A stretch of DNA of 64,000 nucleotides, taken from NCBI GenBank assembly GCA_959347315.1, contig OY365808.1, positions 2,639,954-2,703,953 of the forward strand, written 5' to 3'. The stretch's first letter is position 1, and every line of letters begins with the position of its first letter. The notes under the pieces are model-generated. The model had not been told where the DNA came from. It saw only the letters and a program-made list of their open reading frames with translations, and made no database searches. Both the position numbers and the translations under genes were made by a program. This document shows positions 51,261 to 52,495 of the stretch, piece by piece. The stretch is from Bimastos eiseni (Eukaryota; Annelida; Clitellata; Crassiclitellata; Lumbricidae).

Positions 51261-52018
51261 ATATATATATATATATATTCATATGTATACACACACATAT
51301 TATATATATATATACAAAATAATATATATACACATATATATATATACATATATGTGTATATATATGCATATTTTTTACATGGTTGACTGTGCTGAATTTT
51401 CAAAAATGGTTTCTTTTTTCAGGTGGTTTTGCATTTTCTCAAGAGGAGTATGGCGTAGTTCCACAGGTGAGTCTCCGATATAATAATCTACTTCTTCCGT
51501 CAATTACAGTGCAGTGGTCAGTGCCAAAGGTCATCAACTTGCTTTGCATCTGTTTCAACATTACAATTATCATTATTATTATTAATTATTATCTTTTATT
51601 TGTGATTATCATCTTCCTATTTCTGTTGCACTTGCTCTGTGTGTACTTGATGGTTGTCTGTTTCAATTGATGGCCCACGAATCGAACCCCAAACATATTT
51701 TTTATATAACTGTAAGTATCCCAACCCAAATTTTTAAAATTATCAAGCTTGAGCAGGCCACTTTAAATCAGCACATGGGCTGGTGTGTTGGACAGCACAG
51801 TCTTCTAATAATGCTTTATAAATTTACAATTATGATGCTCATGTAAAATGTGGAGCTGCAGTCCAACTCAAACACTCCTGTTGACCACAATGTAGTCATC
51901 TGACTTAACATTTAAAAGTGAAAAAAATGCCAATAATGCTTTAAATGATCATTTCTGATTTCAGTCGGAGCTGATCCGCCACTATGACACGACCAAGGAA
52001 AAGCCAACCGGCCTTTGA
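12687..52018 (+). CDS. ATP8A: P4-ATPase phospholipid flippase, ATP8A1/ATP8A2 type; complete gene, 38 coding exons
   Basis: This is the catalytic subunit of an aminophospholipid flippase. The family moves phosphatidylserine and phosphatidylethanolamine to the cytosolic leaflet of Golgi, endosomal and plasma membranes, normally with a CDC50/TMEM30 partner that is not in this window. The spliced CDS is 3492 nt (1163 residues), and all 37 exon junctions keep phase. Visible landmarks: TM1-2 (about 85-130) with a QQIP turn, A-domain DGET 200-203, TM3 309-330, TM4 PISL 367-370, phosphorylated Asp420 in DKTGT, KGAD 569-572, TGDK 682-685, GDGANDV 797-803, TM5 with conserved Lys862, TM6-10 to about 1065. 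A GFAFSQ motif at 1133-1138 matches the GYAFSQ autoinhibitory motif of ATP8A2. The linker after DKTGT is shorter than in vertebrates. SPDER replaces the usual SPDEG/A. Similarity to ATP8A proteins is from memory of the family, not a search. A1 versus A2 orthology cannot be decided. Confidence 0.93.
13510..13600 (-). repeat. RTE-like short dispersed repeat (family A)
   Basis: Reverse copy in ATP8A intron 1: AGTAGTTTCAGTTTAATAAT ... CTCCTTTATCCAGGCTTGGG ACTGGCAC. Confidence 0.6.
13836..13936 (-). repeat. RTE-like short dispersed repeat (family A)
   Basis: Second reverse copy in intron 1, more diverged: AGTAGTTGTTTAACTACGCT ... TACCCTCCTTCTTTCTCAAG GCTTGAGAATGGCACC. Confidence 0.5.
15045..15374 (+). 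repeat. Family A 3' end followed by a 277-bp (CTAC)n microsatellite
   Basis: The family A end GTGTCGTCAAACTGCAACTA runs without a break into about 69 copies of CTAC (15098-15374). The apparent reading frame through it (Tyr-Leu-Pro-Thr repeats) is a consequence of the 4-bp period and is not a gene. Confidence 0.9.
15724..15898 (+). repeat. ATGAGGACTAGGCAT minisatellite with (TA)n core and inverted copy
   Basis: Four to five direct units of about 17 bp are followed by an inverted TAGTCCTCAT, a (TA)n stretch, another direct unit and a final TAGTCCTC. It can fold into long hairpins. Confidence 0.75.
16149..16440 (+). mobile_element. LINE reverse-transcriptase C-terminal fragment and tail
   Basis: Encodes in shifted frames [20 protein letters not shown] and [15 protein letters not shown], the G.WN.LP...R......F...LK..LF end of CR1/L2-type LINE proteins. 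A degenerate tail with GCGACGCTATATAATG follows. Confidence 0.65.
16468..16530 (-). repeat. RTE-like short dispersed repeat (family A)
   Basis: Reverse partial copy: ACTGTTATAACAAAGATCGT TAGCATCGCCCTCTTCC ... GGCTTGGGACTGGCAC. Lies directly after a LINE tail. Confidence 0.55.
17395..17494 (+). mobile_element. L2-like LINE 3' tail
   Basis: GGGAGTTCTCCTGAACTTGA, ATGGGTGCTATATAAGTGCT and a terminal (GAAT)n. Same layout as at 20440 and 37425. Confidence 0.65.
17842..17995 (+). CDS. ATP8A: ATP8A exon 2 (residues 15-66)
   Basis: Encodes a Gly-rich cytosolic stretch, then [18 protein letters not shown], the family's R-x-I-x-x-N-x-P entry into the first membrane segment. The donor is CAG|GTGAGG, and the same string is repeated more than 30 times directly downstream. 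If the donor is missed, translation stops at once at TGA 17997-17999. Confidence 0.9.
17996..19792 (+). repeat. 1.8-kb minisatellite made of 5' splice-site-containing units
   Basis: Starts at the first intronic base after exon 2. It is built from 19-bp monomers of three kinds (GAATTCAGGTGAGGTCAAC, AAAGTCAGTTGAGGTMACT, GAATTCAGATGAGRCCACT) combined as 38-bp (1+2) and 57-bp (1+2+3) units. I estimate about 34 copies of CAG|GTGAGG, the same string as the real exon 2 donor. The 38-bp form dominates near 19020-19220 and 19450-19640, the 57-bp form elsewhere. Confidence 0.95.
19876..20078 (-). mobile_element. L2/CR1-like LINE 3' end (reverse)
   Basis: ATATAGCACCCCTTCAAGAT ATCTAATCAGAGGCACTC ... GTGCACAGTAAGCTGAAGGG ... 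AAGCGTGGAACCAACC. Best-preserved reverse copy of this module. Confidence 0.65.
20440..20582 (+). mobile_element. L2-like LINE 3' end
   Basis: Last coding residues ([17 protein letters not shown], stop), then GTCGGGAGCACTCCTGTG, GAAGGGGCGCTGTATAAATT and an (ATGAATGA) end. Confidence 0.7.
20741..20840 (+). CDS. ATP8A: ATP8A exon 3 (residues 66-99, TM1)
   Basis: Encodes [20 protein letters not shown] and the first half of TM1 (FFLFIALLQ). The acceptor is TCTTTTGTAG and the donor GTAATG. Nearly identical in pattern to the P4-ATPase entry segment. Confidence 0.96.
20940..21032 (+). mobile_element. L2-like LINE 3' end
   Basis: GGGCTGGAGTTGGGAGCGCT, CTTGAAAGGAAGCTATATAA, then AAACAAA. Short copy 100 bp after exon 3. 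Confidence 0.55.
21882..21980 (+). CDS. ATP8A: ATP8A exon 4 (residues 100-132, TM2)
   Basis: Encodes [13 protein letters not shown], then TM2 and the KETIEDF end. The QQIP turn formed with exon 3 is part of the lipid-selectivity region in the ATP8A subfamily. Confidence 0.96.
22143..22290 (-). mobile_element. L2/CR1-like LINE 3' end (reverse)
   Basis: TATATGGCGCCCCTTTAAAA TATCTATTCAGAGGCGCC ... TTGAATGTCATTGCTAAAGA in ATP8A intron 4. Confidence 0.6.
22458..22503 (+). CDS. ATP8A: ATP8A exon 5 (residues 133-148)
   Basis: Short 46-nt exon encoding [15 protein letters not shown], matching the RHKAD..VN family motif after TM2. The acceptor is ATTCAG and the donor GTAAGC. Confidence 0.94.
23358..23472 (+). 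CDS. ATP8A: ATP8A exon 6 (residues 148-186, A domain)
   Basis: Encodes the start of the actuator domain, including VGDLVKI and [12 protein letters not shown]. It ends in AG, which is completed to Ser by the first base of exon 7. Confidence 0.95.
24361..24430 (+). CDS. ATP8A: ATP8A exon 7 (residues 186-209, DGET)
   Basis: Contains the actuator catalytic loop [16 protein letters not shown] at 200-203 drives dephosphorylation in all P4-ATPases. Confidence 0.97.
24767..24894 (+). CDS. ATP8A: ATP8A exon 8 (residues 210-252, A domain)
   Basis: Encodes the rest of the actuator domain, with [18 protein letters not shown] as the recognisable core. Ends in phase 2 before the 3.3-kb intron that contains the assembly gap. 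Confidence 0.95.
25153..26218. repeat. Left copy of a ~1.07-kb duplication flanking the assembly gap
   Basis: Runs from CTACCAATCAGATCTCCCCA to GTGCAGGTGTTGGTGAAT. The same sequence, differing mainly in TA-repeat lengths, is at 26419-27482. It contains long (TA)n, a TGACCCCC/GGGGGTCA hairpin and a GACCAGTAT/ATACTGGTC inverted repeat. Confidence 0.95.
26219..26418. other. Assembly gap (200 N)
   Basis: Exactly 200 unknown bases in ATP8A intron 8, between the two copies of the duplication. Reading frames drawn across it have no meaning. Confidence 1.
26419..27482. repeat. Right copy of the ~1.07-kb duplication flanking the gap
   Basis: Begins exactly at the first base after the gap and ends where the left copy meets the gap, then continues into unique sequence. 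The left copy is 1066 bp and this one 1064 bp. Confidence 0.95.
27860..28062. repeat. (CT)n/(CTGT)n microsatellite in intron 8
   Basis: CTCTCTGTCTCTCTCT-type tract of about 200 bp. Ser/Leu-rich open frames across it are compositional. Confidence 0.9.
28176..28246 (+). CDS. ATP8A: ATP8A exon 9 (residues 252-276)
   Basis: Encodes [20 protein letters not shown], the family's LLLRGA..+NT strand of the A domain. The acceptor is TTTTCTGTTAG and the donor GTAAAT. Confidence 0.96.
28260..28490. repeat. (ATT)n-rich tract in intron 9
   Basis: Imperfect TTATTATTATT sequence of about 230 bp that starts within 15 bp of the exon 9 donor. A similar tract follows exon 10 (28935-29065). Confidence 0.85.
28828..28925 (+). 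CDS. ATP8A: ATP8A exon 10 (residues 276-308)
   Basis: Encodes [20 protein letters not shown] and leads into TM3. The YTG..TK..N motif is a P4-ATPase signature. Confidence 0.97.
29083..29256 (-). mobile_element. tRNA-derived SINE (reverse copy)
   Basis: On the minus strand: GGTTAGAGCGGTCGGCCC (box A side), GCGGGATCGACCCTTGTCC (box B), then GTGTAAGGACCTTGAGCAAG and a tail ending GCTGGAAGAAAGG. It shares its whole layout with 41358-41553. Confidence 0.8.
29440..29572 (-). mobile_element. Diverged tRNA-derived SINE fragment (reverse)
   Basis: Minus strand shows GGTGGTCAATTGGTCAGAGC and GTAACTGTATAGGAACCTTG AGCAAG. Older copy of the same kind as 29083-29256. Confidence 0.55.
29945..30135 (+). 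repeat. Dispersed repeat family D, copy 1
   Basis: GTGTCAGCCAATCAGTGATC, CTTTTCTGATACAACGCGG, GATAAAGTGACATCCGGGTA and ATCTTCCTTTGAACACATTT recur in the same order at 39325-39515. Nature unknown. Confidence 0.65.
30631..30820 (+). repeat. Tandem duplication spanning the exon 11 acceptor and exon start
   Basis: Units of 88 bp (30631-30718) and 91 bp (30719-30809), plus a partial third unit starting AGCCAATCAG at 30810. Each full unit holds TTGTTTTT.ATTGACA, the acceptor and the TM3-coding exon start. In the upstream unit the acceptor reads ACAAAC instead of ACAG|AC, and two bases are missing. Confidence 0.9.
30760..30868 (+). CDS. ATP8A: ATP8A exon 11 (residues 309-345, TM3)
   Basis: Encodes TM3 ([20 protein letters not shown]) and the WYLGFE loop. 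Identified by phase and by alignment to the LILFCILIAMSLVCSVGSAIW segment type of vertebrate ATP8A1. The acceptor and exon start lie inside a tandem duplication. An upstream degenerate copy at about 30631-30718 has lost the acceptor AG. Confidence 0.9.
30945..31085. mobile_element. hAT-type MITE, 141 bp
   Basis: Terminal inverted repeats CAGGAATGTCAAA and TTTGACACCTCTG. The flanks TTTTAGAA and TTTTAGAT form a 7/8-matching 8-bp target duplication. Lies in ATP8A intron 11. Confidence 0.75.
31272..31399 (+). CDS. ATP8A: ATP8A exon 12 (residues 345-387, TM4)
   Basis: Encodes [20 protein letters not shown] and [13 protein letters not shown] at 367-370 is the TM4 break that replaces the cation-binding PEGL of ion pumps. 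The Ile is the hydrophobic gate of flippases. Confidence 0.97.
31608..31722 (+). repeat. RTE-like short dispersed repeat (family A)
   Basis: One of the best copies, in ATP8A intron 12: GCAGTGCCAGTCCCAAGTCT, GGAGGAGGGCGACGCTAATG, CGCACAGTGTCGTTAAACTG and CAACTGCCACCA. Confidence 0.65.
31845..31928 (-). mobile_element. tRNA-like sequence (SINE or tRNA pseudogene)
   Basis: Minus strand shows CTCAGTGGTCAGTATTCTGG (box A-like) and GGGGTTCAAATCTCGGGCAC (box B-like). No full cloverleaf with intact acceptor stem was seen, so a functional tRNA is unlikely. Confidence 0.5.
32263..32340 (+). CDS. ATP8A: ATP8A exon 13 (residues 388-413)
   Basis: Encodes the S4 linker [24 protein letters not shown] that precedes the phosphorylation site. 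The [10 protein letters not shown] block is nearly invariant in the family. Confidence 0.97.
32945..33060 (+). mobile_element. L2-like LINE 3' tail
   Basis: GTCGCCTCTAAATCGTCATT, GCAAGAGGCGCTATATAAAT and a short GATACGATAC end in intron 13. Confidence 0.6.
33181..33269 (+). CDS. ATP8A: ATP8A exon 14 (residues 414-443, DKTGT)
   Basis: Starts [15 protein letters not shown]. Asp420 is the phosphorylated aspartate. The exon continues into the N domain with [10 protein letters not shown], typical of ATP8A. Confidence 0.98.
33484..33550 (+). CDS. ATP8A: ATP8A exon 15 (residues 443-465)
   Basis: Encodes [20 protein letters not shown]. This linker is about 20 residues shorter than in vertebrate ATP8A. 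I saw no extra exon between 33269 and 33484. Confidence 0.92.
33551..33840 (+). repeat. TGTAATTGTAAATATAA-type minisatellite at the exon 15 donor
   Basis: Degenerate 12-18-bp units (ATTGTAATTGTAAATG) start about 10 bp after the exon 15 donor and fill the first 290 bp of intron 15. Confidence 0.75.
33985..34205 (+). repeat. AAGGTCGTTCACAACAAATCC minisatellite
   Basis: About 8 degenerate units of 22-34 bp in intron 15. Each contains AGGTCGTT and ACAAAT. Confidence 0.75.
34503..34617 (+). CDS. ATP8A: ATP8A exon 16 (residues 466-504, N domain)
   Basis: Encodes [16 protein letters not shown] and YQASSP of the nucleotide-binding domain. The leftover G is joined to AT of exon 17 to give the Asp of SPDE. 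Confidence 0.96.
34705..35138 (-). mobile_element. Helitron-like non-autonomous element, ~430 bp
   Basis: Reverse-strand 3' end: hairpin CCCGTGATTCTTCACGGG, 7 bases, CTAG, then host T. The other end reads TCTGTCTGTATATATA, beginning TC as Helitrons do. The body has GCGCGCTGTCCAATCACG. Lies in ATP8A intron 16. The 5' boundary is tentative. Confidence 0.55.
35442..35524 (+). CDS. ATP8A: ATP8A exon 17 (residues 504-531, N domain)
   Basis: Encodes [19 protein letters not shown]. The family consensus is SPDE(G/A)ALV. Here Arg (AGA) stands where Gly (GGA) or Ala is usual, which could be a real change or a single-base error. Confidence 0.95.
35590..36070. repeat. ATGGGTACTTAATAA minisatellite in intron 17
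   Basis: About 28-30 degenerate units of 14-17 bp. They start about 65 bp after the exon 17 donor and end 40 bp before exon 18. Confidence 0.9.
36109..36228 (+). CDS. ATP8A: ATP8A exon 18 (residues 532-571, N domain)
   Basis: Encodes [19 protein letters not shown] and ...KLMIKGA, the central strand and ATP-contacting KGA(D) motif of the nucleotide-binding domain. Confidence 0.97.
36240..36640 (+). repeat. GTGTTTACGTTACATGTGTGTTATGG-type minisatellite in intron 18
   Basis: Degenerate 25-35-bp units fill the intron almost from donor to acceptor. Confidence 0.75.
36650..36734 (+). CDS. ATP8A: ATP8A exon 19 (residues 572-600)
   Basis: Encodes DTVIYERL...HLQDFANL, the helical part of the N domain after KGAD. 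The acceptor is CATACAG and the donor GTATAT. Confidence 0.95.
37000..37213 (-). other. Coding-like antisense segment of unknown origin
   Basis: The minus strand is open from about 37213 to 37010. It reads [20 protein letters not shown], then [20 protein letters not shown] and [15 protein letters not shown]. An acceptor-like CTTCCTTCTAG precedes it and a GTATAA donor-like site follows. Base composition differs from the surrounding intron. It may be an exon of a nested gene or a transposon ORF piece. I do not recognise the family. Confidence 0.35.
37425..37635 (+). mobile_element. L2/CR1-like LINE C-terminus and 3' tail
   Basis: Open in one frame: [20 protein letters not shown], then [15 protein letters not shown]. 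Then GAAGGGGCGCTATAATCGTA and (GAAT)n. Same layout as 8117-8965. Confidence 0.75.
37844..37983 (+). CDS. ATP8A: ATP8A exon 20 (residues 600-646)
   Basis: Encodes [20 protein letters not shown] and the helix [10 protein letters not shown], returning to the P domain. The donor is GTTGGT, a weak 5' splice site, but phase and alignment to the next exon fix it. Confidence 0.94.
39177..39224 (+). CDS. ATP8A: ATP8A exon 21 (residues 647-662)
   Basis: 48-nt exon encoding [16 protein letters not shown], the P-domain [10 protein letters not shown] signature. Confidence 0.97.
39325..39515 (+). repeat. Dispersed repeat family D, copy 2
   Basis: Matches 29945-30135 block for block (TGTCAGCCAATCAATGATCG, AAAGTGACATCCTGGTATTC, TTCTTCCTTTAAACACATTT). 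In intron 21. Confidence 0.65.
39744..39834 (+). CDS. ATP8A: ATP8A exon 22 (residues 663-693, TGDK)
   Basis: Encodes [30 protein letters not shown] 682-685 is a catalytic P-domain loop. Confidence 0.98.
39970..40225 (+). repeat. (CTGT)n-rich degenerate tract in intron 22
   Basis: CTGTCTGTCTTTCTGCCTGT repeats of about 255 bp. Cys/Leu-rich open frames over it are compositional. Confidence 0.85.
40703..40767 (+). CDS. ATP8A: ATP8A exon 23 (residues 693-714)
   Basis: Encodes [20 protein letters not shown], a variable part of the P domain that starts with the conserved G(H/Y)SCKL. The donor is GTTAGT, and a minisatellite of similar TTAGTATGCTGTCA units starts at it. Confidence 0.93.
40768..40985 (+). 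repeat. AGTATGCTGTCACTT minisatellite starting at the exon 23 donor
   Basis: About 13-15 degenerate 15-bp units. The first unit includes the donor itself (GTTAGTATACTGTAACTT). Confidence 0.85.
41100..41189 (+). CDS. ATP8A: ATP8A exon 24 (residues 715-744)
   Basis: Encodes STRDSLRRH...[14 protein letters not shown]. The F..IIDG-type end is a P-domain strand. The acceptor is TTTTCAG. Confidence 0.95.
41358..41553 (+). mobile_element. tRNA-derived SINE
   Basis: Box A region GTGGCTGATTGGTTAGAGCG, box B GGGTTCGACCC, then a non-tRNA body TCACTGTGTAGGAGCCTTGA and a tail GTTGGAAGAAGG. About 195 bp in ATP8A intron 24. It is the best copy of the family. Confidence 0.85.
41580..41665 (-). mobile_element. 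L2-like LINE 3' end (reverse)
   Basis: TATATCGCCCCTTCAGTAAA CCTACTCGAGAGCGCTCGC, ending 57 bp before exon 25. Confidence 0.5.
41723..41911 (+). CDS. ATP8A: ATP8A exon 25 (residues 745-807, GDGANDV)
   Basis: Longest coding exon. Contains [18 protein letters not shown] and [13 protein letters not shown]. The two Asp residues of GDGAND (797-802) coordinate Mg2+ at the phosphorylation site. Confidence 0.98.
42033..42255 (+). repeat. CCAATTACAAAGTTGCCATTAG minisatellite seeded in a hAT-like end
   Basis: Starts with CAGGGGTGTCAAAGAGCCGG, the terminal repeat type of the MITE at 30945, then about 9 units of 20-22 bp. Ends 32 bp before the exon 26 acceptor. Confidence 0.8.
42288..42365 (+). CDS. ATP8A: ATP8A exon 26 (residues 808-833)
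   Basis: Encodes [20 protein letters not shown] and DYSIAQ, the invariant end of the P domain. A short repeat rich in CAGATTC begins about 30 bp after the donor. Confidence 0.98.
42392..42490 (+). repeat. TTACAGATTCAGA minisatellite in intron 26
   Basis: About 8 degenerate 10-13-bp units shortly after the exon 26 donor. Confidence 0.7.
42664..43308 (+). repeat. 43-bp minisatellite of 3' splice acceptors and exon 27 start (15 copies)
   Basis: Each unit is TTCTTGTTTAG plus 32 bases beginning TTCCGATATCTGAACC and ending TTTGTTCA. The 15th unit is the functional start of exon 27. Units 7-12 alternate between TTCTGAT/AACAGG and TTCCGAT/AACCGG, a dimeric 86-bp order. Units 1 and 14 share AATAGG. 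Units 12 and 14 are 42 bp. Confidence 0.97.
43276..43386 (+). CDS. ATP8A: ATP8A exon 27 (residues 834-870, TM5)
   Basis: Encodes [20 protein letters not shown] and then [17 protein letters not shown]. Lys862 of YKN is the conserved TM5 lysine of flippases. The exon start is the 15th and last copy of a 43-bp tandem repeat that carries the acceptor. Upstream copies cannot give an open product. The donor GTTGCG is weak. Confidence 0.93.
43485..43880 (-). mobile_element. L2/CR1-like LINE, 3' end extended (reverse)
   Basis: ATATAGCACCTCTTCATGAA ... GAGGGAGCTAATTCCAGCTG GAGG on the + strand. Reversed it contains the W-N-x-L-x-S-x-P-type end of the LINE ORF (CTCCAGCTGGAATTAGCTCC). Longest reverse copy. 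Confidence 0.6.
44076..44150 (+). CDS. ATP8A: ATP8A exon 28 (residues 871-895, TM5-TM6)
   Basis: Encodes [20 protein letters not shown] and GLYNV. NGFSGQ.LFE and W.I.LYN are hallmark luminal-loop motifs. The donor is GTAAGT. Confidence 0.98.
44395..44530 (+). repeat. CACTTAGAACTGTTCTGAGGCTT minisatellite in intron 28
   Basis: Three to four degenerate units of about 38 bp sharing TAGAACTGTTCTG and ATATTAA. Confidence 0.7.
44674..44796 (+). CDS. ATP8A: ATP8A exon 29 (residues 896-936, TM6)
   Basis: Encodes [20 protein letters not shown] and [14 protein letters not shown]. The donor TAAG|GTACTTGG is repeated 40 bp downstream. Use of the second copy would meet an in-frame TAA. Confidence 0.95.
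44791..44860 (+). repeat. 40-bp duplication of the exon 29 donor
   Basis: TAAGGTACTTGGATATTCA occurs at the exon 29/intron 29 junction and again 40 bp downstream. Confidence 0.9.
45235..45382 (+). repeat. GAGCATTATGACTCT minisatellite in intron 29
   Basis: About 10 units of 13-15 bp. Confidence 0.85.
45457..45535 (+). CDS. ATP8A: ATP8A exon 30 (residues 937-963, TM7)
   Basis: Encodes [20 protein letters not shown] and VMALQQ, the seventh membrane helix. The acceptor is TTTTCAG. Confidence 0.96.
45925..45986 (+). CDS. ATP8A: ATP8A exon 31 (residues 963-983)
   Basis: Encodes [20 protein letters not shown], the luminal loop and start of TM8, matching the G...DY..LGN.VYT family pattern. The donor is GTACAT. 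Confidence 0.94.
46060..46385. mobile_element. Two facing L2-like LINE 3' ends
   Basis: A reverse tail (ATTGCGCCTATCAAGAGGTC) at 46060-46135 is followed by a forward copy (46165-46385). The forward copy has GTGCGTGGGTCCACCGCTGA, GACATTTAACATCACTTAGG and AGAGCACTAAATAAATGTTT. Confidence 0.6.
46455..46565 (+). repeat. 43-bp tandem repeat in intron 31
   Basis: About 2.4 near-identical copies of a unit starting GGGTGTCACAGATAACTGTC and ending TTGCTGAGTGT. Confidence 0.9.
46600..46862 (+). mobile_element. L2/CR1-like LINE C-terminus and tail
   Basis: Reads [20 protein letters not shown], then [20 protein letters not shown], then a tail with CACCTCTGAATAGTTATCTT GAAAGGGG. One in-frame stop. Confidence 0.75.
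46921..46977 (+). CDS. ATP8A: ATP8A exon 32 (residues 984-1002, TM8)
   Basis: 57-nt exon encoding [19 protein letters not shown], the rest of TM8 with the conserved CLKAGLE-type motif. Confidence 0.96.
47205..47345 (+). mobile_element. L2/CR1-like LINE C-terminal fragment
   Basis: Encodes [20 protein letters not shown] and [13 protein letters not shown], the WN.LP ... LK..LF end of the LINE ORF. In intron 32. Confidence 0.65.
47515..47690 (+). mobile_element. tRNA-derived SINE fragment plus (CCTCCT/CTT)n
   Basis: GATAGCTGATTGGTTAAAGC (box A-like) and GAGTTCAAACC (box B-like), then about 110 bp of CCTCCTCTT repeats. The Pro/Leu frames over it are compositional. Confidence 0.6.
47830..47937 (+). 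CDS. ATP8A: ATP8A exon 33 (residues 1003-1038, TM9)
   Basis: Encodes [20 protein letters not shown] and a luminal loop ending APEMVGM. HVAVWGS matches the H.AIWGS motif of ATP8A. Confidence 0.95.
47975..48135 (+). repeat. GTCACATGTGAATTGTTGCA minisatellite in intron 33
   Basis: Degenerate 25-35-bp units (TGTCACGTGTGAATCTGTTG, TGTTACATGTGAATTGATAC) starting about 50 bp from the donor. Confidence 0.7.
48305..48393 (+). CDS. ATP8A: ATP8A exon 34 (residues 1039-1068, TM10)
   Basis: Encodes the last membrane helix, [20 protein letters not shown]. Of three possible donors in AAAGTGTACGTAAA, only AAAGT|GTACGT keeps phase with exon 35. Confidence 0.93.
48402..48775 (+). repeat. CTACTGTAATTGTAACTGTA minisatellite at the exon 34 donor
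   Basis: About 20 degenerate units of 17-22 bp that start within 10 bp of the donor. Confidence 0.9.
49141..49245 (+). CDS. ATP8A: ATP8A exon 35 (residues 1068-1103)
   Basis: Encodes the cytosolic C-terminal helix [18 protein letters not shown] and KATRRK. EEVQE.E is shared with vertebrate ATP8A1. The donor is GTCAGC, followed by TA microsatellites. Confidence 0.94.
49476..50672. mobile_element. Non-autonomous hAT-type DNA transposon, 1197 bp, with 8-bp TSD
   Basis: Terminal inverted repeats CAGGGCTGTTA and TAACAGCCCTG, flanked on both sides by GTCTATTG (49468-49475 and 50673-50680). Subterminal AGTATTGGTATTG and AGTATC motifs repeat inside each end, as in many hATs. The internal frame at 49906-50109 has a CQCVIC pair but no transposase signature. 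Two (TA)n arrays lie within it. It sits in ATP8A intron 35. Confidence 0.88.
50696..50781 (+). CDS. ATP8A: ATP8A exon 36 (residues 1103-1132)
   Basis: Encodes [20 protein letters not shown], matching the L(T)ER.QLLKNVF block of ATP8A. It starts only 24 bp after the end of the hAT element that sits in the preceding intron. Confidence 0.94.
50955..51155 (+). mobile_element. L2-like LINE C-terminus and 3' tail
   Basis: [24 protein letters not shown] remnant, then GGAGCACCTCTGAGTAGTTT, CACTTGAAGGGGTAG and (GAAT)n. In intron 36. Confidence 0.6.
51423..51466 (+). CDS. ATP8A: ATP8A exon 37 (residues 1132-1146, GFAFSQ)
   Basis: 44-nt exon encoding [21 protein letters not shown] corresponds to the GYAFSQ motif that blocks the nucleotide site in autoinhibited ATP8A2, so C-terminal autoregulation is probably conserved. 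Confidence 0.95.
51965..52018 (+). CDS. ATP8A: ATP8A exon 38 (residues 1147-1163 and stop)
   Basis: Encodes [17 protein letters not shown], then TGA. S.(V/L)IR.YDTTK is the family's C-terminal signature. The 3' UTR follows. The first candidate poly(A) signals seen are ATTAAA at 53041 and AATAAA at 53541, so its end is not fixed. Confidence 0.96.
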   Translation, partial: SELIRHYDTTKEKPTGL

Positions 52019-52409
52019 ACTGTCCTACTTTCCCCAACGACCCTTGAACCGACCACCAGGGGGCCGTGAGTCTTGCGAGGACGGACCACGCATGCGAGCA
52101 GAGCACAGGATTTCTCTCTCTCACTTGTACTCGTTGTCTCTTGTTGTGAAATCTACGAGACTCTCGTCTCGATGCAGAAGATATTTTGTCGGAAAAGATT
52201 TTCTGAGATTGCTGTTGTCGATATAATCTCTCTCTATTTGTCTGCGTACTCCACTTACTCGTGAGCGATTGTGAGGCATTCTTTGTGTTCGTCGTTTCTT
52301 TGTAGTCGGTCGATGCGAATTGATAATTGTTTATGGAATTTTATGATCTCAGACAATCTTATATTTTGCTAAAAGTCTTGATATGATCGGTGTTGTGATC
52401 GTACATTGT

Positions 52410-52495
52410 GAACGTACTGGGTCGGGACCGCCGCTGAATAGTTATCTGGAAGGGGCGCTATATAAATTGCACTAATAGATAGACATTGAATTTGG
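52410..52495 (+). mobile_element. L2-like LINE 3' tail
   Basis: GGTCGGGACCGCCGCTGAAT AGTTATCTGGAAGGGGCGCT ATATAAATTG and a short ATAGATAG end, within the likely ATP8A 3' UTR. Confidence 0.65.
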
